DNA of 36,606 bases from Prolixibacteraceae bacterium. GTDB taxonomy: Bacteria; Bacteroidota; Bacteroidia; Bacteroidales; Prolixibacteraceae. The notes beneath the pieces are model-generated. The model did not search any database. It saw nothing but the letters and a program-made list of their open reading frames with translations, and was not told the DNA's origin. How positions within the stretch are numbered: the first letter of the stretch is position 1; each line of letters starts with the position of its first letter. Location of the stretch: positions 1 to 36,606 of the forward strand of contig JAFGAF010000363.1 in assembly GCA_016933815.1 (NCBI GenBank), given 5' to 3'. Of this stretch, positions 20,201 through 28,413 are shown in pieces. The position numbers and the translations under genes were made by a program.

Positions 20201-21129
20201 TCAACGCAATTTTCGAAAATGGTGAATATGCACCATTCAAAATGTTGAACTTCGACACTGTGTATGTTGATGTTATGGCTACTGAGAAAATCCTTTTCGA
20301 AGTTGTAGCTCAGGATATGGTAACCAAAATAACCTATCAGCTCGACCTTGAAAGCTCATCGTCGGATGCATACGTGCTTTCTAATGTTTTCCTTGTTGAT
20401 CAGGAATCTTCAGAAATAACAATGATCCCCGACGGAACAAGCGCTCAATCTTTATTAAGCTTCCTAATTCCTGCCCCGGGTGCAACTGTTGAACTTCAGA
20501 ACAAAGCAGGCCAAGTAAGAACCGACGGTTCGGTTTACATCGATGACAAAGTTGTGGTTACTGCCGAAGATGGTACTACAACAAAAACTTACAGCATTAA
20601 GCTTGTAAACTACATACGTAACCATCGCATGGCCAATTTGTACTCCGAATTGTTCACTATTAACCAAAAATCGGGAAGGATCTCAATAACCGGAACTTTC
20701 TCGCTTGACCAATTTGCCGATAATGTTTACACATCGTACGATGCTTCTTATGTTATCATAGGTGCCGACGGAAACGAAAAAACATCGGGCAATATCGAAG
20801 GCGGCGATAAGGCTGTTGTAACTTCGTTTGATGGAACTGTTACCAAAACTTACAGCATTGTAGTTAAACTTGGTTTCGACGAAGTTAACAAAGGAGTTGA
20901 CCAAATAAGTGTTTATCCAAACCCAACAAATGGTTTGATCAACATTTCGGGTATCGAAGCCGGACAAAACATCCGTGTATTCAACTACAATGGCCGCAAC
21001 ATTACATTTACTACCGCACAATCTGACACCGAAGTTATTTCGTTGGAAGAATATCCTGCAGGCATGTACTTGATTGTTGTTGACAATGGCTTGAGAGTGA
21101 TCAGCAAATCGAGAATTATCAAAAAATAA
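17266..21129 (+). CDS. Large secreted protein with lamin-tail-like domains, cadherin-like/Ig-like repeats and T9SS type A C-terminal sorting domain
   Basis: Signal peptide MKLKLLLLMLLVASATVFAQ; two lamin-tail-like segments (NLIISEVRMDDHHHSYIELCNMGTEPINLKDFEV and FISQFVFRANWHQFFIEIVNPGTEPLDLRNYCIVR); repeats ending TTTKTYSIKLVNY / TVTKTYSIVVKL; C-term ISVYPNPTNGLINISGIEAGQNIRVFNYNGRNI...YPAGMYLIVVDNGLRVISKSRIIKK. Confidence 0.85.
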   Translation: MKLKLLLLMLLVASATVFAQPYRNLIISEVRMDDHHHSYIELCNMGTEPINLKDFEVGSISPWADPFVPGTSFTMLHDKVLQPGETFLIATVRDWVKKMSFVKPQDFAPLTKEDIWKKADMQLHVYESPSENYPEVPDSVSVGGGALTTWGGSYCFYLRHHFVDPGTMQKDSVVVDAVNGIFTGENGRRPNGDASDVAGMARGTYLAVLVRKFNVTTGSGGTEDWEITRGLDIEDSEWLPIPFLVGHFEPGRKAFWTLKEHGDFRINEQTIKSNTIDIDWTNMTMTAEWGVRNMDSIMNEFDYAPGVGWGYKLAPSKEDSAFTSVRTGDELTLYATGNQLDIFNFKIIALPPTDDDNRVIPKMTYGGPGNWYTQFEVTEDMPGMDTINEVGYQTRVDSLLKYLEKPDQASWEIVFVDGVERPDLVRGDILKVTSAKGTAKEYFINVEDYLPNDNANLSSITWPDMPEDMKGILGWVGDTIPTFSPTKLSYVLKLPVETQGIPALVAKAEDPDADIEVERAKSLAGSTPDRTTKFHVTAEDGIEKQTYAVTLEKEKDLSSAKTFSAEPFISQFVFRANWHQFFIEIVNPGTEPLDLRNYCIVRSGDQDPQNAITVSSGVDDFANRYSRYVPGYIWQDETDWAVQPSILVPDVSVNPIVQPGDVFVLAWAHDNYDNGAPTRMWENFDEIDVNFKNEFNPWGIEFGDDDMANYENVMGGWYNNSWILYKITNDSVLNGLKPLTDPNDATPLDVIGHCNLQVFDQIEGKTYDQNSGLKRRPEIQYGNTTPGGSFGDGTEGTSEWFYTTSGYWDALGFGWPTNNYMNSDGIGSHDFDPITIYYSTVVSGVYIVSEGYSMNETIKGPEPGITIDDFLINIVKLDEGQTLTMKRGETVLTGADILENGDVLEVEAAQPELGQTEKNKSAYTIEVKEGALDNDATLTSTTYEITIDGETAIIAGIAPNTKLIDVYNNVTAPATVAQFNAIFENGEYAPFKMLNFDTVYVDVMATEKILFEVVAQDMVTKITYQLDLESSSSDAYVLSNVFLVDQESSEITMIPDGTSAQSLLSFLIPAPGATVELQNKAGQVRTDGSVYIDDKVVVTAEDGTTTKTYSIKLVNYIRNHRMANLYSELFTINQKSGRISITGTFSLDQFADNVYTSYDASYVIIGADGNEKTSGNIEGGDKAVVTSFDGTVTKTYSIVVKLGFDEVNKGVDQISVYPNPTNGLINISGIEAGQNIRVFNYNGRNITFTTAQSDTEVISLEEYPAGMYLIVVDNGLRVISKSRIIKK

Positions 21130-21145
21130 TTGCTGAAAATGCATT

Positions 21146-21181
21146 AAAAAAGGACTGTTCGTTTTGAACAGTCCTTTTTTT
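21146..21181. terminator. Bidirectional intrinsic terminator between convergent genes
   Basis: AAAAAAGGACTGTTC-GTTTT-GAACAGTCCTTTTTTT, perfect inverted repeat with A/T tracts. Confidence 0.92.
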
Positions 21182-21197
21182 GTGATATAAAACCAAT

Positions 21198-22148
21198 CTA
21201 TTCTTCTTCGACACAAACCTCGCCTAATACTAACTTTTCGATAGTTTTATAACTCACAAACAAAACGAATAAAACAACTACAATAATTCCTACCCACGAA
21301 GCATACAAATACGCAATTTGACCCGAAATACTGTAAGCCAATACCGATGCTATGGTTAAAGCATCGAGCGGAAAAATGAAGGCCCACCACGAAATAAAGA
21401 ACTTAATGTTCCTAAAGCTTTTCCATAAAAACACCAATAAAAAAGCAAAGAAATAGGCGATATTCAACAAGAATATCCCCAACAAATCCCATTGCATGGT
21501 AATTTTATAATAAGCAATAAAACCAACTGCCGGTGGAGCCAATAATATAAACAATGTAGGTATAAACTTTTGTGGCATCTGATCGTGAAAAACTACACGG
21601 TTCAGAAAGATGGTAAACAACACGATCCAGAAGAATGCACCAACCGAAAAGAAAAAGAACGAGATACTTACAGGCAAAAACTCGACACCCATTACCGGTA
21701 TAACAATATTGCCAACAACAGGAATGAACCACGCGGGACTAAACGTGTGTATCTCGAAATTGTGCTGTATCCAAAACCTGATGGTATGTAACATTAAGTA
21801 CGCATGCAAAATGGCCCCAATCCACCATAAAATTTCCGACACTGAATTACTCACCGGATGAAAAGCAACCGACAGAAGCAAAAACGATATAGATATGGTT
21901 GAAAAGAAATTAATACGGATACGATGCTTAAAATCGGCTAGCACTGCCTCGCGAAACATTATAAATTTAAGGATATAAAAAACCGCGATAACAACAAATA
22001 TTAAACTAACTGTTACCAACATCGATAAATACGACCAATTAGGCAACCAATTGTGCTCGGCAAATTTCTGCAAAACAATTGTAAAGCCACTTAAGCCCAT
22101 AACAATTGCAAACATGGTTATTGGGAAATTTTTAATCTTGTATTCCAT
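21198..22148 (-). CDS. SLAC1/TehA-like (tellurite-resistance/dicarboxylate transporter family) integral membrane protein
   Basis: MEYKIKNFPITMFAIVMGLSGFTIVLQKF start and multiple hydrophobic helices (about 10), including WWAFIFPLDALTIASVLAYS, typical of the TDT/SLAC1 family. Confidence 0.82.
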   Translation of the reverse strand: MEYKIKNFPITMFAIVMGLSGFTIVLQKFAEHNWLPNWSYLSMLVTVSLIFVVIAVFYILKFIMFREAVLADFKHRIRINFFSTISISFLLLSVAFHPVSNSVSEILWWIGAILHAYLMLHTIRFWIQHNFEIHTFSPAWFIPVVGNIVIPVMGVEFLPVSISFFFFSVGAFFWIVLFTIFLNRVVFHDQMPQKFIPTLFILLAPPAVGFIAYYKITMQWDLLGIFLLNIAYFFAFLLVFLWKSFRNIKFFISWWAFIFPLDALTIASVLAYSISGQIAYLYASWVGIIVVVLFVLFVSYKTIEKLVLGEVCVEEE

Positions 22149-22220
22149 AGCTTCGAATATTAATTTTTGGCGAAACTAGGTCATTACATTAAAATGTTTT
22201 GTACCAAAAATCACGCACAC

Positions 22221-22248
22221 AAAAAAAGGGAGCCTAAAAAGACTCCCC
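22221..22248 (-). terminator. Intrinsic terminator downstream of the TPR lipoprotein gene
   Basis: Minus strand GGGGAGTC-TTTTTA-GGCTCCC-TTTTTTT; 7-bp stem (one G-T) followed by T-tract. Confidence 0.85.
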
Positions 22249-22273
22249 TAATAAAATATTATGAAAAAATAAA

Positions 22274-24025
22274 TTATTCAACAATTGCTTTAAAGCTTGG
22301 GCTTTCGAAATACTTTGCAAATTCGAGATCGGTTTTTGCAGCAGCTTTCATTGCAGGCTCTTTTTTGATTGCCGAAGTTAAGCTTTCAATCATCAAGCTT
22401 TCTTTGGCAGTACGTGCGCCAACTACAGCTTTAAGGTAGTCGATCATTGCACATTCGGCAGTACAAGCATCCAACGATTTAAGTGCACCGTTGTTGTCGC
22501 CGGCTAAAATTTTAGCTAAAGCAGCATTAGGTTTATTGCAGTCGCCAAAATATTTAACTGCTTTATCGTACTCGGCACGTGTAATGCTAACAATACCCAT
22601 GTTGTAATCAACTTGTTTGCCAACACCCGAAGCAGCCGAAAATAATTCTTTTGCTTTATTGACATCACCTGCTTTAAGTGCAATAACGCCCAAGTTGTTT
22701 TGTATAATTGGGTTGTTGTTGTCCAACTGATCGGCCTTTTCGAAATTTTTAGCAGCAGCATCAAATTCGCCTTTCATAACCTGAACCATACCTAGGTTGT
22801 TGAAACCCCTCCAGTCGTTTTCGAATTGCTTGCTGAAAGCATTGTAGAAAGCTTCTTTTTTAGCAAGGTCATCGGTAAGTTCGGCAGCATAAATCAGTTC
22901 GGCCTGGTTCAACGATTTAGGATCGTTTTGAGCAGCAGCCAAAAGTTCTTCGTCGGTTTTACCAATCAAATCGATATTTGCCATGAATTTGGCACGACGC
23001 AATTCAGGAAGAATTTCATCAGCAACAGCCGAGAAAGCTTGCGATAAGTTACGGATTTCTTTTTCGCGTACTTCAGGATCGGTGTACATTGCCAAAACAC
23101 GTAAAATAAGTTCTTTATCTTGGATAGATGATTTCTCCATCAATTTCTGGAAACCTTCCCAATCTTCAGCAGTGTATTTTGTTTTAACATTTGCTTCAAT
23201 ACCGGCTTTTTTCAATTCTTTGTTCAGGTATTCAGCAGCCGAAGTTTCACGTTTTTTCGAAAGCTTTTCGTTCCAGTCCAATTCACCATCGGGCGAAGCG
23301 TAAGCCGAAACTTCAAGTGCTTTCAATTCTTTGCGATCGTTGGCATTGGCATCTTGAGCATACTCGTTAAAAGCTTTCACATCGTCCGATTTCAACTCTT
23401 CGCCACGTAAGTGCGAGCTGTTGATCAGATAATGAATGTCGGCCATAAACTCATCGGGCACAACACGTTGGAAAGGATCGATAGCAGGATCGTACTTGCC
23501 GCTTGTGTTTTCTTCTTTTTGAATACCCACTACAGCCATACCGCTTTTGTTAACCAACTCGGAAGTAGCAATTACGCCATCGGCAATCTTAATGGGTTCA
23601 AAATCTAAAGCAGAAGCACCTTTTTGAGCAACAATGCGAACTTCAAGTTCCGACATTTTCATTGCTTCTTCATAAGGAAGTGCTCCTTCTACTTTAAAAT
23701 TACCACCTTCGGTAAAAGTGATTACAGCATTATTTGCTGTTACGCTCTCACCCTGTAGTTTAATTTCGGGATAGGCTTTTTCGCCACCTTCGTATTTAAC
23801 AACAGGAGTAACGGTTATTGTTGCTTTTTTTACGAAATACTTTTCAGGTATTTGGCCTTCAACAGCAACTTTTACTTGACCAGCATGTGCTTCGAGCACT
23901 TCGGGTGTTACCTCCCATTTAATTTGGTCAGCATTTTTTTTCATCTTTTTAATACTGGCACAACTGCTAAATAGCAGTAATACAGAGGCAAACAATACGA
24001 TAACTTTAAAATTGTTTTTCTTCAT
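22274..24025 (-). CDS. TPR-containing lipoprotein with OmpA-C-like segment
   Basis: ORF 22274..24124, likely start MKKNNFKVIVLFASVLLLFSSCASIKK at 24025 (lipobox; consistent with -7 element at 24072-24079). OmpA-like LEVSAYASPDGELDWNEKLSKKRETSAAEYL; TPR-like NNLGMVQVMKGEFDAAAKNFEKADQLDNNNPIIQNNLGVIALKAGDVNKAKELF. Confidence 0.85.
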   Translation of the reverse strand: MKKNNFKVIVLFASVLLLFSSCASIKKMKKNADQIKWEVTPEVLEAHAGQVKVAVEGQIPEKYFVKKATITVTPVVKYEGGEKAYPEIKLQGESVTANNAVITFTEGGNFKVEGALPYEEAMKMSELEVRIVAQKGASALDFEPIKIADGVIATSELVNKSGMAVVGIQKEENTSGKYDPAIDPFQRVVPDEFMADIHYLINSSHLRGEELKSDDVKAFNEYAQDANANDRKELKALEVSAYASPDGELDWNEKLSKKRETSAAEYLNKELKKAGIEANVKTKYTAEDWEGFQKLMEKSSIQDKELILRVLAMYTDPEVREKEIRNLSQAFSAVADEILPELRRAKFMANIDLIGKTDEELLAAAQNDPKSLNQAELIYAAELTDDLAKKEAFYNAFSKQFENDWRGFNNLGMVQVMKGEFDAAAKNFEKADQLDNNNPIIQNNLGVIALKAGDVNKAKELFSAASGVGKQVDYNMGIVSITRAEYDKAVKYFGDCNKPNAALAKILAGDNNGALKSLDACTAECAMIDYLKAVVGARTAKESLMIESLTSAIKKEPAMKAAAKTDLEFAKYFESPSFKAIVE

Positions 24026-24071
24026 GACGGACACATTATTATATATTTTAAACATATTTTCACTATTATTA

Positions 24072-24079
24072 CAAAAATA
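24072..24079 (-). promoter_or_regulatory. Putative -7 element (TATTTTTG) for the TPR lipoprotein gene
   Basis: TAnnTTTG match on minus strand 46 nt upstream of the MKKNNF start. Confidence 0.45.
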
Positions 24080-24120
24080 GCAATGTTTTTTTAACCAGAA
24101 AGCTAATTTGTGAAAAATTA

Positions 24121-24750
24121 TCACATGATAAGCCTTGTTATTCCATATTTATACTCATTTTCGAGTATTAAACTACATAGTTTTTCATAATGATTACGAT
24201 CATTCACAAAGTCGATTTGGTTGGTATCGATTATTAAAACAGGAAACTCACTTTGTTGTTTGAAATAACTAAAATAAGCCTGACTGATTTTTTCGAGGTA
24301 ATCATCGGGGATATTTTGTTCGTAATTGCGCCCCCTTTTAGCTATTTGATTTTGCAGGTTTTGGGTCGATTTATGCAAATAAACATACAAATCGGGCCTT
24401 GGCAAACGCGAATAAATTATATCAAAAAACTTTCGATATAACTTATACTCATCGTCGCTTAAAGTAACACTCGAAAAAATCAACGATTTCATGAAAAAAT
24501 AATCGGCCACAGCAAAATCCTTAAACAAATTTCGGTTTTGCAACTCACTCATTAGCTGAGAATAGCGCTCGGCCATAAACGACATTTCCAAGGTAAAAGC
24601 ATAGGCTTTCGGATCGGCGTAGAACTTTTCCAGAAATGGATTGTCGGCAAACGCTTCGCCAACAAACTGCGCATTGTAGTCCTCGCTGATCATTTTTGCC
24701 AATGTAGTTTTACCGGCTCCAATATTTCCTTCAATTACAAGAAAATTCAC
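24121..24750 (-). CDS. Deoxynucleoside kinase family protein
   Basis: P-loop MNFLVIEGNIGAGKTTLAKMI; PRPDLYVYLHKSTQNLQNQIAKRGRNYEQNIPDDYLEKISQAY typical of dNK family. Confidence 0.93.
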   Translation of the reverse strand: MNFLVIEGNIGAGKTTLAKMISEDYNAQFVGEAFADNPFLEKFYADPKAYAFTLEMSFMAERYSQLMSELQNRNLFKDFAVADYFFMKSLIFSSVTLSDDEYKLYRKFFDIIYSRLPRPDLYVYLHKSTQNLQNQIAKRGRNYEQNIPDDYLEKISQAYFSYFKQQSEFPVLIIDTNQIDFVNDRNHYEKLCSLILENEYKYGITRLIM

Positions 24751-24752
24751 TT

Positions 24753-26870
24753 TTACTTTGTACTTTTTTTAGGTTTGATACCGGTATGATAAAATACAAA
24801 AGCATACATATCGGTCATTTCTTCAATCACTTTTGCAGTTGGTTTTCCGCTGCCATGCCCTGCTTTCACATCAATGCGTATGAGTGTTGGTAGCTTACCG
24901 GTATTTAACTCCTGAACACGCGAAATGTATTTAAATGAATGTGCCGGAACAACCCTATCGTCGTGATCGGCTGTTGTTACCATTATAGCAGGATAATCCT
25001 GCGCTTTTACATTATGAACAGGAGAATAGGCGTATAAATATTTAAACATTTCCTCGCTATCGTCGGAACGGCCATAGTCGGTAGCCCAGGCATAACCAAT
25101 GGTAAACTGGTGATAACGCAACATGTCCATCACCCCAACAGCGGGCAAAGCTACTTTAAATAAATCGGGGCGTTGGTTGGTTACAGCTCCCACAAGCAAA
25201 CCGCCGTTTGATCCTCCCCTAATTGCCAACTGATCGGAGTTGGTATAACCTGCATCAATTAAATGTTCGGCGGCTGCAATAAAATCGTCGAAAACATTTT
25301 GTTTCTTTAATAGTGTGCCTGCTTTGTGCCATTGCTCACCATATTCTCCTCCTCCGCGAATATTGGCCACAGCATACACTCCTCCATTTTCGATGTAATA
25401 TATTACCGAAGTTGAAAAACCAGGGGTTAAGCTGATGTTGAACCCACCATAACCATACAACATGGCTGGATTTTTCCCATTCAACTCAATCCCTTTTTTG
25501 TGCACAATAAACATAGGGATTTGAGTTCCATCCTTGCTGGTGAAAAATTCCTGTTTTACAATGAAGTCGTCGGGATTGAATTTTACATCGGGCTGAAAGT
25601 ATATTTGCGACTCGCCCGTTTCGGTATTGTATTTAAATATAGTACCTGGCGTATTGTATGAGCTGTACGAGTAAAAAGCAGTGGTTCCGTTTTGTGTTCC
25701 GCTAATGCCACTGGCACTGCAAATACCTGGCAAATCGACATCACCAAGATATTTCCCAGAAACATCGAAAATTTGCATTTTGCTTTTGGCATCCTCCATG
25801 TACAAAGCGAAAAGTTTATTACCACAGAACGAAACTCCCTCAAGCGTATTTTCACTTTCGGGGATAATCACTGTCCAATTCGCTTCCATAGGATTGTTGA
25901 TATCGATGGCTACAACTCTGTATTTCGCAGCGCCTTTGTTGGTATTAACCAACACTTTACCGTCAATTACTTCAATAGGGATGTAATCGTTCTCGAACCC
26001 ATCGGCCAATTTTACAAATTCCGATTTCGGATTCGACAAATCTTTAATATACAAACCATTACCACTTGTCGACTCCGACTCGTTGAGGAACAAATACCTG
26101 CGGCTTTCGTCAACCCCGGCACCATACATGCGGTGTGGCATTTCGGCATTCGAAAAAATTAGTTCGTCGGCTGCCTGCGGGGTTCCATAACGGTGAAAAA
26201 ACACTTTTTGACCTTTGTTCGATTTCGACAATTCGCTGCCGGCCTCGGGTTGGTCGTAAGCACTATAAAAAAAGCCATCGTTGTAACACGATACTCCAGA
26301 GAATTTTACCCATTTGATATGATCGTCGAGCAGTTGTTGAGTAGCAATATCCATTACAAAAATCTCGTTCCAGTCGGAACCCGAGCGAGCAATTTTATAA
26401 ACCATGTATTTACCGCAAGGCGAAACATCCATACCCGAAAAAGCTACGGTTCCGTCGTCACTCAATTTATTCGGATCGAGCAAAACATAAGGTTCGCTGT
26501 CGATATCATCCATAGTGTAAAGAACACTTTGATTTTGAAGACCATCGTTTTTGAAAACGAACCACCTACCCGAAATATTAAAAGGCGAACCTGTTTTGGG
26601 ATAATCCCATAATTCGGTTAAACGCTGGTTAATTTGTTCGCGGTAAGGTAATTTCTCGAGATAATCGAAAGTCACTTTATTTTGAGCCTCGACCCAAGCT
26701 TTTGTTTCATCGGAGTTATCATCTTCGAGCCAACGATACGGATCTTCAACATCAACTCCAAAGTAGTTATCAACCACCTGATCTTTTCGTGTTTCGGGAT
26801 ACTGAACATCAGGCTTTTGCGTGCAACTAAATGCCATAACAACTGTAAGTGTAATAAGTAGGTTTTTCAT
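24753..26870 (-). CDS. Prolyl oligopeptidase family serine peptidase (S9A), lipoprotein signal
   Basis: MKNLLITLTVVMAFSCTQKPDVQYPETRKDQVVDNYFGVDVEDPYRWLEDD; nucleophile region LAIRGGSNGGLLVGAVTNQRPDLF; TTADHDDRVVPAHSFKY; KAGHGSGKP. Confidence 0.97.
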   Translation of the reverse strand: MKNLLITLTVVMAFSCTQKPDVQYPETRKDQVVDNYFGVDVEDPYRWLEDDNSDETKAWVEAQNKVTFDYLEKLPYREQINQRLTELWDYPKTGSPFNISGRWFVFKNDGLQNQSVLYTMDDIDSEPYVLLDPNKLSDDGTVAFSGMDVSPCGKYMVYKIARSGSDWNEIFVMDIATQQLLDDHIKWVKFSGVSCYNDGFFYSAYDQPEAGSELSKSNKGQKVFFHRYGTPQAADELIFSNAEMPHRMYGAGVDESRRYLFLNESESTSGNGLYIKDLSNPKSEFVKLADGFENDYIPIEVIDGKVLVNTNKGAAKYRVVAIDINNPMEANWTVIIPESENTLEGVSFCGNKLFALYMEDAKSKMQIFDVSGKYLGDVDLPGICSASGISGTQNGTTAFYSYSSYNTPGTIFKYNTETGESQIYFQPDVKFNPDDFIVKQEFFTSKDGTQIPMFIVHKKGIELNGKNPAMLYGYGGFNISLTPGFSTSVIYYIENGGVYAVANIRGGGEYGEQWHKAGTLLKKQNVFDDFIAAAEHLIDAGYTNSDQLAIRGGSNGGLLVGAVTNQRPDLFKVALPAVGVMDMLRYHQFTIGYAWATDYGRSDDSEEMFKYLYAYSPVHNVKAQDYPAIMVTTADHDDRVVPAHSFKYISRVQELNTGKLPTLIRIDVKAGHGSGKPTAKVIEEMTDMYAFVFYHTGIKPKKSTK

Positions 26871-26933
26871 TTGTTTGTATTTTTATGTCGTGCAGGCATA
26901 AAAGTACAATATAATTATATAGGTAGAAATAAT

Positions 26934-27404
26934 TCAAATCATCTTTTTCGACTTTCGATACTTCAACTCTTTTGCCGAACCCAAAAAATAACCTGCAATA
27001 AGCCCAATAACCGCACCGGCCAAAAAAACATCGATATTAAATCCACCAAAAACAAACGATACCAAAGTGGCCGACAACGTACCTGCCAAAATACCAATAA
27101 GAGAATAGGTAGCCGAAAACCTGTACGGAGGGATAAAGCCATGTTCGCGATGAAAATGACGCCTTATTTGATTGAATTGTTTTTCGTAGGGCTGACGATG
27201 CTCAATATCGTCGAGAAAAGGAATTTCTTCGACCATATTGGCCAATATTTTCTTATTTTCGGCACATGTTTTGCATTGAGTTGAGAAATGATCGCTCTCT
27301 TCAATTAATTTCAACAAATAACTAATTTTCAGAAAATTATACTTAGATAAAGAAAAACCTTCCGATAAAGATTCAACACGGTCGATTAATAATTTTTGAT
27401 TCAT
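26934..27404 (-). CDS. Hypothetical protein with C-terminal transmembrane hairpin
   Basis: ORF 26934..27437, probable start MNQKLLIDRVESLSEGFSL; CKTC motif; two hydrophobic C-terminal stretches (YSLIGILAGTLSATLVSFVF, DVFLAGAVIGLIAGYFLGSAKEL). Confidence 0.65.
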   Translation of the reverse strand: MNQKLLIDRVESLSEGFSLSKYNFLKISYLLKLIEESDHFSTQCKTCAENKKILANMVEEIPFLDDIEHRQPYEKQFNQIRRHFHREHGFIPPYRFSATYSLIGILAGTLSATLVSFVFGGFNIDVFLAGAVIGLIAGYFLGSAKELKYRKSKKMI

Positions 27405-27617
27405 AAAATAAGTTCGATTTGCAGGTAAAAATAACAATTAATGCTGATTAATTAAGAATAATAAGGTGACATACAATAATAATATTCAAATTATGACAAA
27501 GCAGAGCAACCATACGCATTTCTTTTTGTCATAGTAATAGTAATCAATAAATAAACACAGACAATCTGGGTTTTATAACTAAGGATTCAAATAAATTACA
27601 GGTTTTAAAAAACAAAC

Positions 27618-28409
27618 ATGATAAAAAGAACAAAAGCAGTATGTGTGCTGATTGTTTTGTTAGTTTTCAGCTTTTCAATACGGGCTCAAAATAACGAAAC
27701 CATCATGAAAAATTCGGTTCAAATGCATTTGGGCTGGGAACAAGGTTATTTTAAAGATGCCAACTTTTCGCCTTTAAATTATGTAAGCGGCGGATTGGCG
27801 ATCCAGATGGGCTATCAAAGAAACACCAAAAACGATGATCTCATTTTCATTTCCACCGATTTTGTCCCAGGCGCTTTAATAAACATGCATTCAGAATATG
27901 CCACATCGGCTCGCTACATAGCAAACATCGAAATGGGATACCTTAAAGAGATTGGCAACAACATTCCAACTATCACAACCAAACTGGGCGGACAATACCA
28001 CACCTATTTGGATATGGCGTTTTTCAATGGCGTTCAGGCTGTAACTTTTTTCGGATTGCACAGCATCGATTTAGCAGGAAAAGTCGAATGGGATCTTGCC
28101 CCTAAACATTCGCTGAGCGGAACATTGGCCCTTCCTGTTTTTGGGTTGTTGGTGAGGCCGCCATGGACAGGCTGGGACAAATTCATTGTTAGTAACGAAG
28201 AAAGCCTGATCCCAATATTTTTCAGGGGGAAATGGACTTCGATCAACAACTTCTTAGCTTGCAACTTAGATGTGCAATACCAATATAAAATAGCTCCACA
28301 ATGGGATTTTGTAGCAGGATACCAGTTCCGGTATTATCGGACCCAAACCTTAAAAACGGCCATTATTCCTTCAAGCCAAATAACCATAGGTACAAACTTC
28401 AAATTTTAA
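27618..28409 (+). CDS. Hypothetical outer-membrane beta-barrel-like protein
   Basis: Signal peptide MIKRTKAVCVLIVLLVFSFSIRAQ; alternating hydrophobic strands; ends with aromatic (ITIGTNFKF). Confidence 0.7.
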   Translation: MIKRTKAVCVLIVLLVFSFSIRAQNNETIMKNSVQMHLGWEQGYFKDANFSPLNYVSGGLAIQMGYQRNTKNDDLIFISTDFVPGALINMHSEYATSARYIANIEMGYLKEIGNNIPTITTKLGGQYHTYLDMAFFNGVQAVTFFGLHSIDLAGKVEWDLAPKHSLSGTLALPVFGLLVRPPWTGWDKFIVSNEESLIPIFFRGKWTSINNFLACNLDVQYQYKIAPQWDFVAGYQFRYYRTQTLKTAIIPSSQITIGTNFKF

Positions 28410-28413
28410 CAAC

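Noticed and set aside
24026-24124. N-terminal extension MIIFHKLAFWLKKHCYF... of the TPR lipoprotein ORF
   Set aside because: The lipoprotein signal begins at MKKNNF (24025) and a -7 promoter element sits inside the extension.
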